Below, one piece after another: positions 24,942 through 33,034 of a stretch of DNA of 64,000 nucleotides. Location of the stretch: positions 271,705-335,704 of the forward strand of contig NZ_CP009293.1 in assembly GCF_000767465.1 (NCBI RefSeq). Reading direction: 5' to 3'. The number at the start of each line of letters is the position of its first letter. Within the stretch, counting starts at the first letter, position 1. Position numbers and translations under genes: made by a program. This stretch comes from Novosphingobium pentaromativorans US6-1. GTDB taxonomy: Bacteria; Pseudomonadota; Alphaproteobacteria; Sphingomonadales; Sphingomonadaceae. The notes below the pieces were generated by a model. It had not been told where the DNA came from. It was given only the letters and a program-made list of their open reading frames with translations, and made no database searches.

Positions 24942-25439
24942 ATGAGCGACTTGTCGGAAGGCGATAGCACGCTGATTACCCTGACCGCCGACATCGTCGC
25001 GGCTCATGTGACGAACAACAGCGTCGCGGTCTCGGATCTGCCGCTATTGATTCAGAATGTTCATGCGGCGCTGAGCAATCTCGGCAAAACCGAGGCCGCA
25101 GCGGTAGTGAAGCATGAACCGGCCGTTTCGGTTCGCGCCTCGGTGAAGCCGGACTATATCGTCTGCCTCGAGGACGGTAAAAAGCTCAAGATGCTCAAGC
25201 GTCACCTGATGACACACTATCAGATGACGCCGGCTGACTATCGTTCGAAGTGGAATCTTCCGGCCGACTATCCGATGGTCGCGCCCAATTATGCCGAGCA
25301 GCGCCGTACGCTCGCAAAAAGCATCGGTCTCGGCCGCAGGCCCAAGACGGCCAGCGCAGCCGCGCCGGCAAAGACGGCGAAAGCCGCCCCCGCTCGTCGC
25401 GGACGCGCAAAATCAACCGAAGGGCCGCCTGCCCAATAA
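24942..25439 (+). CDS. MucR/Ros family transcriptional regulator
   Basis: A 165-aa protein. The central zinc-finger region [20 protein letters not shown] is followed by LTPxDYR-like [21 protein letters not shown] and the C-terminal AKSIGLGR, all typical of MucR/Ros proteins. The second Cys of the canonical CxxC is replaced by Asp (CLED), a variant known in the family. A Lys/Ala-rich tail follows. MucR proteins are H-NS-like regulators that silence AT-rich and horizontally acquired DNA, so the AT-rich region at 17.6-17.9 kb is a conceivable target. Confidence 0.88.
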   Translation: MSDLSEGDSTLITLTADIVAAHVTNNSVAVSDLPLLIQNVHAALSNLGKTEAAAVVKHEPAVSVRASVKPDYIVCLEDGKKLKMLKRHLMTHYQMTPADYRSKWNLPADYPMVAPNYAEQRRTLAKSIGLGRRPKTASAAAPAKTAKAAPARRGRAKSTEGPPAQ

Positions 25440-25865
25440 AATCATCTAGGCAATTCCTCTCGAAGAAGGCGGGCTTGGAACAGGGACAGTCAGATCAAAG
25501 TGCGTCGTCGCGTCGCTTGACAATATTTGCCTAGCAAATCGAGGCGAGCACCCTGCCCTATCTTGGTGCCGAAACAACCGTTGGCATCGTGATGACCCCG
25601 CTGTGCACCCTTCAATCGATCGAAAATTGTTGGGCGGATTGCAGCATGATCTTGCCTAACGCACCCGACTGGCGGTCGAAAAAGGGCTTTCCTTCTGTCG
25701 ATGCACCGCGGAGCATTTGATCAGGTTGAGTGATCAATGTGACTATCTAGTGGTGAGACATAGTCCCGAACAGCTCTCCGACCCAAAGTTTAAGGTCTAT
25801 TGGTGACTAGGAACTCATCTTGCGGTGAGATGTTTGAAAGCGAGCCGCGAAGGCCCTGCAGCCAA
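25440..25865. other. Intergenic region without a gene
   Basis: No supported ORF. There is a TTGACA at 25517-25522 followed by a small inverted repeat ATTTGC-CTA-GCAAAT (25525-25539). This could be part of a promoter/operator, but no good -10 box follows at 16-18 nt and no rightward gene follows. Confidence 0.3.
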
Positions 25866-26669
25866 TCAAAACAGGGTAAACTGTTCTCCAATCGTTCGGG
25901 GCTTTGCGTCCGGCGGTGGCGTGCAAGGAGATGAGCGATCCCCGGCCCTCTGTGGCGCGGAACGCGGCGGCGGCTCGACTACGCGAGGCTGATTTGCAAG
26001 CTTCGCACTCCAACCTCCCAGAATGTGAGCCGGGGTGAACCAATGTTCGCGAACGTCGTTGCTCAGGGAGTTGCCGACCATGAGATGGGCCGGGATGTGC
26101 AATAGCGAGAACTGGATATAGGCCATGTGCACCGCGCGCGGGTCTATATCGACCGCTGTCACGTGGAGATGGCGTTGGTAGTTGATGTCGGCTGCGAGCA
26201 TTGCCTGGGCAAGCGCGATGACCATGGCGCCGGCGCCGCAGGCGGGCTCCATCGCGCGGACATAGCCCTTGTCGGCGATCAGCGCCCGGGCGCTCTGGGC
26301 ATCGCCGAGCGTGACCTCGGCCATCATCTGGCAGACCGGATAGGGCGTGAAGAACTGGCCCCGGCTTTTGTTGTGGATCTCAAGCGCGGTGAAGATGCTG
26401 CCCAGAACATCGCCCGGCGCGGTTTCCAGCGCCATGGTGATCTCGCCCAGGATACGCGGGAACATCTCGATCGTAGGGCGATCATAGCGGCCGACGATCT
26501 GGAGATAGCGTGCCTCCCGATGGTCGCGCGAACGGATGTCGACGCTGTTCGAGATGCTGATCGCGATGAGCTCCATGCAATCGGAGAACAGCGTGTAGCG
26601 ATCATGGCGATGGCCATGGGCCTCGAACAGCTTGAGGACGTTCCTGATGTATCGATCCTGGGGCGGCAT
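25866..26669 (-). CDS. N6-DNA-methylase-like protein lacking an obvious NPPY motif
   Basis: A 267-aa protein related to type I HsdM-like N6-adenine methylases. The helical lead-in NKSRGQFFTPYPVCQMMAEV is followed by the SAM-binding motif I MEPACGAGAMVIALA (about 141-155). The usual catalytic (N/D/S)PP(Y/F) is not visible; the corresponding region reads VGNSLSNDVREHWFTPAHIL. The chain ends GEQFTLF, which fits a beta-sliding-clamp binding motif (QxxLF). It may be an inactive or divergent enzyme acting near the replisome. Confidence 0.72.
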   Translation of the reverse strand: MPPQDRYIRNVLKLFEAHGHRHDRYTLFSDCMELIAISISNSVDIRSRDHREARYLQIVGRYDRPTIEMFPRILGEITMALETAPGDVLGSIFTALEIHNKSRGQFFTPYPVCQMMAEVTLGDAQSARALIADKGYVRAMEPACGAGAMVIALAQAMLAADINYQRHLHVTAVDIDPRAVHMAYIQFSLLHIPAHLMVGNSLSNDVREHWFTPAHILGGWSAKLANQPRVVEPPPRSAPQRAGDRSSPCTPPPDAKPRTIGEQFTLF

Positions 26670-26757
26670 GAGGGTTTCCCGAGCGCAGGCCGGCTGGGCA
26701 AGCTGACGCGCTTTGTCTGAGTGAATGGTTCGAGAAAGCCGGCTGGCGGCGGCGGAA

Positions 26758-27969
26758 TCACGCCGCGGCGAGCAGGGCCTCCAGCGTCACGGTGCGTCTC
26801 GGCCTGCGCCCGAACTGGTAGCCGTGGTTGGTCGCATATTTGCTGAGCGACATGGCTTTGCGGTCGAGAGCGACGGCGAGATCCGCGATCGAAACCCCGG
26901 TGCGGAAAGCGATCTCGAGGGCGCGCGTTTCCTCGTCGCTGAACGGCCGGATGTAGCCGTGGACGAGGCCGAGGCTGTTTGCCCGCGAGGTGAGCGCAGC
27001 CTTGGTCCGGCCCATGCGCGCGGCAAGAAGCTTGGTCGGAACACGGCCATAGTCCGCGCGCAGCCGCGCCTCCTCGGCCTCGGTCCAGTCCGGACCAATG
27101 CGCCATCCGTTGCGGTTGGCATGACGACCGCGCAGCTCCAGATATTCGGCGCGGTGGCGCAGCGAGCCGGATGTGCGGCCGAGCTGCCGCCGCAGCGGCG
27201 TCAGGCTGGTGCCCTCGCCATAGGCTTTCTGGAGGAGGGCGTCTTCTTCGGGCGTCCAGGCCCGGCCCCAGCCCCGGCCGTATCCGAGTTTGCGGATCGC
27301 GAGCCCGAAGCCCCGGATGGTGCGCTGCGGAAACCCCTCCCTGGCGAGCATGTCAACGATCGCGGTATAGCGGTGGCCTGCTTCGGCGAGCTCAAGCGCG
27401 CGTGCCGTTTCCTGCGCGGACCAGTCGGGCGGATGGTTCGCGTGGACGATGCCGAGAGTGCCAGCCCGGCTCGACAGGCCGCCAAAGGGTCGGCCGATCA
27501 GCGTCGCGATCTGGGCAAGCGGCACGCCGCGGCGATACCCTTCGACGAGCTGGGCATCTTCCCAAGGCGACCATTCGGGAGGATTGCCCTCGGTCAGGTC
27601 GAGAATCCGGGCACGGGCATAGACGGCCGAGCAGGATCGGCCGAGATCGGAAGCGATGGTCGCGGTCGGTTCGCCGCCATAGCGGCGGGTCAGCTCGGCA
27701 TCGTCGAGTTCGGTCCAGGCCCTTGCCGAGTTGCGACGAAGCCCGAGCAGAGCGATCCGTTCGGCGACCGCCGCCCTGCCCCGGCCGAGCGCAAGCGCCA
27801 TGTCGGCGATCGCGGTATCGTCGAGAAAGAGCGTCCGGAGCCGTTCACTCTCGGCCGGCGTCCAGGCATCGGCACGAAAGGCCATTTCGCGCAGCGGCTG
27901 GGGTCGGGGGAATGGGCCCGGTGCGGGGGCGAGCTCGACGACATCTGCGCCCAGATCGAGCGGCTTCAT
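26758..27969 (-). CDS. Protein with multiple Myb/SANT-like helix-turn-helix repeats
   Basis: A 403-aa protein made of about six or seven imperfect repeats of roughly 50-60 residues. Each starts with a Trp-containing helix and has an I-A-x-x-L-G-R-x-x-x-A-V-x-x-R-A-x-x-L-G-L recognition-helix pattern (for example ADMALALGRGRAAVAERIAL, LAQIATLIGRPFGGLSSRAG, LAARMGRTKAALTSRANSLG). Such arrays bind DNA and recall GcrA-like or SANT proteins. Its start overlaps the HerA-like ATPase stop by 4 nt, so the two are coupled and may act together. The function is unknown. Confidence 0.7.
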   Translation of the reverse strand: MKPLDLGADVVELAPAPGPFPRPQPLREMAFRADAWTPAESERLRTLFLDDTAIADMALALGRGRAAVAERIALLGLRRNSARAWTELDDAELTRRYGGEPTATIASDLGRSCSAVYARARILDLTEGNPPEWSPWEDAQLVEGYRRGVPLAQIATLIGRPFGGLSSRAGTLGIVHANHPPDWSAQETARALELAEAGHRYTAIVDMLAREGFPQRTIRGFGLAIRKLGYGRGWGRAWTPEEDALLQKAYGEGTSLTPLRRQLGRTSGSLRHRAEYLELRGRHANRNGWRIGPDWTEAEEARLRADYGRVPTKLLAARMGRTKAALTSRANSLGLVHGYIRPFSDEETRALEIAFRTGVSIADLAVALDRKAMSLSKYATNHGYQFGRRPRRTVTLEALLAAA

Positions 27970-29177
27970 GCGAGCGCCACCACGGGTATGTCGCTAATCT
28001 TGGCCCTGAGCCGTGCATGCAGCCGGGCGATGCGGTCCTCCCCGCGCGGCATGGTATCGACCGCCGCGATCGCAGCCAGCATGTCGAGCGCATTGTCGAT
28101 GGCCTCGCGTGGGCAACCGAGGTGGCCGGCAAGATCGTCGGCCGTGGTTGCGTTGGGGGCGATGCGCTTGAGCGCGCCGATGATCGAGGCCGCGTGCGGC
28201 GCGGACGGATCGAGGAGGAACGCGTCGAGCGCCCGCGTGCCCTTGAGGGTCAGCGTGGTGTCCCGGCCGCCGCTCGAAACCTCGCGCAGGGCGGAGAGAT
28301 CGAGCAGTCTTTCGGCTTCGTCGCTGTCGATCGCGGCGGCGGCGGTCAGCCGGGGTGTCGCACCGAGATGCTCGGTGATCGTCTCTTCCATGTGGGCCAG
28401 GACGGGGAGCGGCGACATGGCCGGCCCCATGGCGAAGAATTCACCGGGCGCGAGTTTGCGCAGCCGGTCGGCTTCCTTGGCGGAAAATCCGAGCAGGTCG
28501 GCGGCGCGCGCGATGTCGCGGTCGAAGACGTTGAGGCCGACCAGGAAGTTTTGCAGCTCGGAAATCACCGAGGAGGAGAGCTTGGCGAGGCGCTGGGTGG
28601 CGATGACCGGCGCGATCCCGCGCTTGCGGCCGCGGGCGCAGAGGTCGGTGAGGGTTGCGACGCCGAGGCGGCGGGTCTCCGCGTCACGGGCCGATCCTGC
28701 GTGATGGGGGGCGAGCAGATGGCCCTCGTCGATGCAGACGAGGACGGTGTGGCTCCAATGCTCGCGCGGCGCGCCGATCAGCCCGGCGAACAGGGCGGCC
28801 GCCTTGATGATGCGCTGGTCGGGGTCGAGATCGGTGAGATCTACGTGGAGCGAGAGCCGGTATTGCCGGGCGCGCGCGGCGGCCGCCGTCAGGCCGTCCG
28901 ACGTCAGTTCGCAGCCCTTGAGCGACGTCGCGCCGATATGCGCGGCGAGATTGCCGAATTCGCCCTCGGGATCGACGAGCACGATGGTCGTGAAGTCGAA
29001 GGCCTCCTCGATGATCTTGCGCAAGGTTCGGCTCTTGCCCGCGCCGCTGCTGCCCTGGATCAGCAGGCGGCCGGCGAGCAGGCGCTCGAGATTGAGCATG
29101 AGCGCGCCGCGGCTGTGCTTGCCGATCGGCACGGACCATTGATCGGCGGAAGGGTCGATCGAAACGACTGTTGCCAT
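27966..29177 (-). CDS. HerA/DUF87-like ATPase
   Basis: A 403-aa P-loop ATPase. Walker A is LLIQGSSGAGKSRTLRKI (about 38-55), Walker B is HTVLVCIDEGHLLAPH (about 147-162), and an arginine-finger-type GRKRGIAPVIATQR follows at about 186-199. It resembles HerA/FtsK-like pumping ATPases and conjugation-type DUF87 proteins. A C-terminal winged-helix-like region is suggested by TTADDLAGHLGCPREAIDNAL. No nuclease partner such as NurA is adjacent; instead the gene is coupled to the SANT-repeat protein. Confidence 0.8.
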   Translation of the reverse strand: MATVVSIDPSADQWSVPIGKHSRGALMLNLERLLAGRLLIQGSSGAGKSRTLRKIIEEAFDFTTIVLVDPEGEFGNLAAHIGATSLKGCELTSDGLTAAAARARQYRLSLHVDLTDLDPDQRIIKAAALFAGLIGAPREHWSHTVLVCIDEGHLLAPHHAGSARDAETRRLGVATLTDLCARGRKRGIAPVIATQRLAKLSSSVISELQNFLVGLNVFDRDIARAADLLGFSAKEADRLRKLAPGEFFAMGPAMSPLPVLAHMEETITEHLGATPRLTAAAAIDSDEAERLLDLSALREVSSGGRDTTLTLKGTRALDAFLLDPSAPHAASIIGALKRIAPNATTADDLAGHLGCPREAIDNALDMLAAIAAVDTMPRGEDRIARLHARLRAKISDIPVVALA

Positions 29178-29220
29178 GATGGGATCTCCTGGGCTCGGCC
29201 TGTCTGGCCACCGCCCACTC

Positions 29221-29236
29221 GATCCCCCTTCCCTTT
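29221..29236 (-). promoter_or_regulatory. Polypurine leader motif
   Basis: The coding strand reads CAAAGGGAAGGGGGATC, about 45 nt upstream of the HerA-like gene. Confidence 0.4.
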
Positions 29237-29278
29237 GCTCGTCCGGCCCCTGTGTTCGCTATCGGCGCGCCGGGAGCA

Positions 29279-30118
29279 TCACCCGCCGGGACGCGGGGTG
29301 CGATCCTTGTTGCGCTTGTCGGCGACGTAGCTCTGTCCGTTCTCGCCTTTGAGGATCTCGAACAGCCCGGTCGCGGTGAAGAGCGCCGTGAAGTTCTTCA
29401 CGCCGTAGTTGCGAGGATCGATGGGGGCCTGGCGCTTCGCAGCGCTGCCCGCCGCGGACATGAGCGCCCAGCCGTCCTCGCGCGCGGAGGCTTCGACGGC
29501 ACCGCGCAGGATCGTCACGAGCTTGGTGTTCTGTGCCAGGGTCTTTTCCGCGGCCTTGGCGGCCGAATGCTTGGGCTTTGCCTTTGCCTCGGCCTTGGTT
29601 TCGGTCTTGGCCGCGACAGGCGTGTCGGGAGCTTCGCCAGGTGCCGCTGGCTGGCTCGGATCCTCGAGACCATCGAGATAGAGGAACGTGGTGCAGGCGT
29701 TGACGAAGGGCGTGGGCGTCTTGCGCTCGCCGAAGCCATAGACCTCATGACCATTGGCCTTGAGCTGCATGACCAGCGGCGTGAAGTCGCCATCGCTCGA
29801 TGCGATGCAGAACGCGTCGGGCCTTTGCGTATAGAGCAGTTCCATCGCGTCGATGACGAGCGCGATGTCGGTCGCGTTCTTGCCCGTCGAATAGCTGAAA
29901 TGCTGGATCGGCCTGATGGCGAAGTCGTGGAGCTTGTCGGTCCAGCCTTTGAGGCCCGGCTTGGCCCAATCGCCATAGGCACGCCGAATGTTCGCCGTGC
30001 CGTATTTGGAGAGTTCCGCGAGCATTGCCGCGATCTTCGTGTGGGAGACATTATCCGCATCGATGAGAAGCGCGATGCGCCGATCCGATGTGCCGCGTCC
30101 ACGATCCTCATTGTCCAC
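29279..30118 (-). CDS. NYN domain protein with C-terminal LOTUS/OST-HTH-like domain
   Basis: A 279-aa protein. The NYN (PIN-fold) RNase domain covers about residues 14-150, with the acidic residues of LLIDADNVS (18-25), TGKNATDIALVIDAMELLY (about 78-96) and CIASSDGDFTPLVMQL (about 104-119). The three Asp clusters expected for metal-dependent RNases are all present. An Ala/Lys linker precedes a C-terminal helical domain (about 200-265) with YGVKNFTALFTATGLFEIL, as in LabA/DUF88 proteins with OST-HTH. The likely role is RNA cleavage; the target is unknown. Confidence 0.85.
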   Translation of the reverse strand: MDNEDRGRGTSDRRIALLIDADNVSHTKIAAMLAELSKYGTANIRRAYGDWAKPGLKGWTDKLHDFAIRPIQHFSYSTGKNATDIALVIDAMELLYTQRPDAFCIASSDGDFTPLVMQLKANGHEVYGFGERKTPTPFVNACTTFLYLDGLEDPSQPAAPGEAPDTPVAAKTETKAEAKAKPKHSAAKAAEKTLAQNTKLVTILRGAVEASAREDGWALMSAAGSAAKRQAPIDPRNYGVKNFTALFTATGLFEILKGENGQSYVADKRNKDRTPRPGG

Positions 30119-30179
30119 GTTCAGTACCTCCCCAATTTGTTTCTTTGCAGCCTTTCATCGTCGTGCGCGGCGCAGGGTC

Positions 30180-30668
30180 TCAGAGATCTCGATCGACAGG
30201 TCGTCCGATCGCCGCAGCGATCAGGGCATCGCGGATCTGTCGAAAGAGTCCCGAGGGGAGAAAGCCATGACTTATCGACGGCTCTCGGCCGCGCACCGGC
30301 CGTATGTCGTAACCAGGCCAAGTGAACCTGTTCCATTCGGTGACGATGACCCATGAGCGTTCGCCCGAGAGACCAAGCTGACGTCTTACTGCCTGGGGGA
30401 CTTCCACCGCTTGCTGACCACGGGTGGGAGGCCGGGTCGTCATGGGCACGACATGAACTTGATCGAACCCATCATCGGATTGGGTGACTAGCACGACGGC
30501 AACGGGGCGATCTTTGACGCCCTCGTCGCGACCGTCCTTGTATTCGTACTCCCAAAGATAGCTGTAATTGATAACCTCGCCCGGCTTAGGAAGCGCTAAG
30601 TCGAGCTTCCGCTTCGTCGCACTCGGGCGCGGGCTCGACGGCCCGGATCGCGTCGAGGGTTTCTTCAT
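30180..30668 (-). CDS. MazF/PemK-like plasmid toxin candidate
   Basis: The conserved part starts around LPKPGEVINYSYLWEYEY, followed by VKDRPVAVVLVTQ and VHVVPMTTRPP, and continues to ERSWVIVTEWNRFTWPGYDI. This matches the MazF/PemK-type pattern of an SH3-like RNase toxin. The ATG at 30668 is the nearest in frame and gives a 30-residue low-complexity lead that overlaps the antitoxin, so the true start is uncertain. It lies directly downstream of a Phd-like antitoxin, as in type II TA modules, and would stabilise the plasmid. Confidence 0.7.
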   Translation of the reverse strand: MKKPSTRSGPSSPRPSATKRKLDLALPKPGEVINYSYLWEYEYKDGRDEGVKDRPVAVVLVTQSDDGFDQVHVVPMTTRPPTRGQQAVEVPQAVRRQLGLSGERSWVIVTEWNRFTWPGYDIRPVRGREPSISHGFLPSGLFRQIRDALIAAAIGRPVDRDL

Positions 30669-30858
30669 CCAAATCCTCCGCACGGCCTGCAACTCGTTCA
30701 CGGCGACGCAGGCGCTCATAGTCGTCAATAGGAACCATGACGAAACGCAACCGCCCGTTCCTGCTGACGCCGACGGGACGGATCATCGCCTCGTCAGAGT
30801 AGCGGCCGAATTGTTTCTGCAATTCACCTGAAGGAACGATTTCCATGCTCTTCGCCAT
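30586..30858 (-). CDS. Phd/YefM-family antitoxin
   Basis: A 90-aa protein: MAKSMEIVPSGELQKQFGRY (DNA-binding N-terminal fold), VGVSRNGRLRFVMVPIDDYERL (typical Phd/YefM core, normally ending in E/D-Y-x-x-L), and an acidic C-terminal tail that would wrap the toxin. The stop overlaps the toxin frame. Antitoxins of this family bind the operon promoter, so autoregulation is expected. The upstream 286 nt (to 31144) hold no gene. Confidence 0.8.
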   Translation of the reverse strand: MAKSMEIVPSGELQKQFGRYSDEAMIRPVGVSRNGRLRFVMVPIDDYERLRRRERVAGRAEDLDEETLDAIRAVEPAPECDEAEARLSAS

Positions 30859-31144
30859 GAGCTTTGGGCTCCAATCTCTACGTCCGGAAGTGATGCCTGT
30901 GCGAAAATAGGTTCGGATATAACTACCAACGATTTAGGCCGAATTTTCTAATCCACCGCTTGGGATATCTGTCGCGCCTTCGTACTGATTTTACCGTCCC
31001 GACTATATTTTACGATTTTCCCGGATCATGAGGGCTCGTATTTGCCCGATAATATGGAACATAGGGAAAACCCGGGAAATCGTCAAGATGCGGGTTTGTA
31101 GAACCTGCCTGCCGCTTTGGCGGGAGAATGTTGCAGCTTTCTGG

Positions 31145-31435
31145 TCATTCGCTCGAGCGGCTACGCATGCCCCAGTCGGGCGCATAGTCCTGGCCATAGT
31201 TCGCGCTGCGCAGGTATTCCGTGTCGCCGGCCTCGTCGACGAGATAGCCGGTCACTTCCTCGGCATAGTCGGCGTCGAGCGCGCCCTCGGCGGTGGGGAT
31301 CAACCGCACGCCGAACCTTCTGGCGAACAGGGCCGCGTCGGCGGCACGCATGGCGTCTTCGTGGCTGGCGGCCGTGACGGCGAGCTTGACGCGAACGGTC
31401 GCATAGACTTGAACGAAATGGGTGGGCTCCGACAT
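31145..31435 (-). CDS. Small conserved hypothetical protein (96 aa)
   Basis: Start ATG at 31435 (a second ATG at 31438), with GGAGACC upstream as in neighbouring plasmid genes. MSEPTHFVQVYATVRVKLAV and a helical AASHEDAMRAADAAL suggest an alpha-beta fold. No known domain. It belongs to a leftward series of plasmid hypotheticals. Confidence 0.65.
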   Translation of the reverse strand: MSEPTHFVQVYATVRVKLAVTAASHEDAMRAADAALFARRFGVRLIPTAEGALDADYAEEVTGYLVDEAGDTEYLRSANYGQDYAPDWGMRSRSSE

Positions 31436-31529
31436 CATCGGTCTCCAGATGAGGAATTGGGGGGTGTGGGCCAGGGTCGAAGCGTTCGACGACCCTTGTC
31501 CCGGGAATGCTGCACTGATCGGCCTAGGA

Positions 31530-31856
31530 TTAGAGATCCATGATCGCGGCGCCCAGGACGGCATAGAGGCCGACGTCAAAGCGAAGTTTCTGCAGCGCTC
31601 GAAACTTGGCGTCGCGCCGAGCCTCGACATGGAACGCGCTGCGGCCGGTGTCGGCCTCCTTGATGCCGGTCGAGAGCGTGGGGTAGGTCTTGCCGGCACG
31701 TGGACCGGTCATGATCTGGGCCGTGGACCGGCAGTCCAGCGTGCGATCGAGCGCATAGCCCAGACCGCGCAATTGCGCTTTGATTTCGCTGAGCGTGACG
31801 GGATGCCAGCCATCGGCGGCGCGGGCGGCCAGTTCATTGGCGAGAGCGGGGTTCAT
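31530..31856 (-). CDS. Small conserved hypothetical protein (108 aa)
   Basis: Start ATG at 31856 with GAAGGAGC upstream. The sequence MNPALANELAARAADGWHPV... contains SEIKAQLRGLGYALDRTLDC and a C-terminal hydrophobic helix (VGLYAVLGAAIMDL). No family recognised. Confidence 0.65.
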   Translation of the reverse strand: MNPALANELAARAADGWHPVTLSEIKAQLRGLGYALDRTLDCRSTAQIMTGPRAGKTYPTLSTGIKEADTGRSAFHVEARRDAKFRALQKLRFDVGLYAVLGAAIMDL

Positions 31857-31936
31857 GAGCGAAGCTCCTTCGCATTTGCACCGACGGATTCCTGTAGGTC
31901 CTCGGCCAATCGTTTGGGGGTGCCGAGCGGCGAACC

Positions 31937-32371
31937 TCAGGCCAGCGGCACGTCGTAGGCGGCCGCGCAGCCCGGTTCGCCTGGATAGACCCCGTCCGGA
32001 TCGCACAGTAGCACCTGCAGCACGTCATATTCCTCGTGGCGAAGGTAGCGCCCCGCCTGGAGCGTAAAGCGCTGGCGCGCCTGGGCCGAGGCTTGCCGAA
32101 CGCGGGCAGGAAAGCGGCCGCCAACGTCGATGTCGCCTTCGAGCGGCCGGCGCGCGCCGCGCATTTTCCGGCCGAGCTCGTTGATGATCGAGCCGGCGAC
32201 GCGGGGCGAGTAGTTGCCGATGAGCAGGAGTTCCGGCAGGCCCTGCAGCGCGTTTCCGATGGTGTAGGCGAAGGCGGGCGTCTCGCCGTCGGCGAAGATC
32301 AGGAAGAGATGCTGACCGCTCCGCGTGATGTTGCGCTCGATGGCGGCGTAGAAGTCTGAAGCATCGATCAT
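31937..32371 (-). CDS. DUF4262 domain-containing protein
   Basis: A 144-aa protein. The FADGETPAFAYTIGNALQGL and PELLLIGNYSP segments followed by the C-terminal YDVLQVLLCDPDGVYPGEPGC are the conserved parts of DUF4262, a family of unknown function found on plasmids and phages. Its start is preceded by GGAGGA. Confidence 0.8.
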   Translation of the reverse strand: MIDASDFYAAIERNITRSGQHLFLIFADGETPAFAYTIGNALQGLPELLLIGNYSPRVAGSIINELGRKMRGARRPLEGDIDVGGRFPARVRQASAQARQRFTLQAGRYLRHEEYDVLQVLLCDPDGVYPGEPGCAAAYDVPLA

Positions 32372-32399
32372 GAAATCCTCCTCCGCGATGGGAGCGAAT

Positions 32400-32936
32400 T
32401 CAGGCGGTCGCGGGGTGAGTCAGGACTTCGAGATAGTCTGTCTCGACCAGCTCGGTCTTCTGGCTGCGCTCACGCGGCGTCATGTCGAGCTTCACGTAGA
32501 AGCCCGCGAAATGCGTCTTCACGATAACGCCGTCGCGGCCGGCATAGCGGTCCCCCCCGACGCGCGGACGTCGGCGGAGACGCACACGCGCACCGATCTC
32601 GGGCTTGAGGATTGTTTCGACGGGCGTCGCGCGCTCGGCGAGAAAGATTTCTAGACGCGCCCTGTCGTCATGTTGGTCTTTGGCCTCGCAGCAGGCGCGG
32701 GCAAGGATGATCCAGCCGCGCAGGCTCATCGCATCGCCGGCGAGAGGGCGGTCGCGCGGCTCGTGATCATCCGCCGCCAATTGGCCTGCTGACAGATGCG
32801 CGTCGGGATCGAACGCGAAAATTGTGGCCGCATGATATTCGCTCTCGCTGAGTGCGACGAAGAGGTGCTCGAGTTGCGGGAGGAGCTTGGCGGCGGCGCT
32901 GGCGGCAGGGAGTGAGACGACATTGGTTTCGGGCAT
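32400..32936 (-). CDS. Conserved plasmid hypothetical protein with KOW-like segment
   Basis: About 178 aa from the ATG at 32936. The N-terminal helical half includes LEHLFVALSESEYHAATI. The C-terminal half contains GARVRLRRRPRVGGDRYAGR and then DGVIVKTHFAGFYVKLD, a beta-rich pattern reminiscent of KOW/SH3 modules. A polypurine leader lies 72 nt upstream. The function is unknown. Confidence 0.65.
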   Translation of the reverse strand: MPETNVVSLPAASAAAKLLPQLEHLFVALSESEYHAATIFAFDPDAHLSAGQLAADDHEPRDRPLAGDAMSLRGWIILARACCEAKDQHDDRARLEIFLAERATPVETILKPEIGARVRLRRRPRVGGDRYAGRDGVIVKTHFAGFYVKLDMTPRERSQKTELVETDYLEVLTHPATA

Positions 32937-33007
32937 GGATCGGGTTCCTGTAAGTGGACGAAAATGCGGGCACCGGCCGCTCAATCCGCCGGCACATTTC
33001 CCGGACA

Positions 33008-33020
33008 CCCCCTCCCCCTT
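33008..33020 (-). promoter_or_regulatory. Polypurine leader motif
   Basis: The coding strand reads CAAGGGGGAGGGGGTG, about 72 nt upstream of the gene starting at 32936. Confidence 0.4.
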
Positions 33021-33034
33021 GCACGCGCGCGGGA

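Noticed and set aside
24798..25007. Small minus-strand gene upstream of mucR
   Set aside because: No ribosome-binding site, overlaps the mucR start, and composition is atypical of the neighbours.
26725..29330. Two very long plus-strand frames across the SANT and HerA genes
   Set aside because: They are out-of-frame shadows of well-supported minus-strand genes, with biased composition and no motifs.
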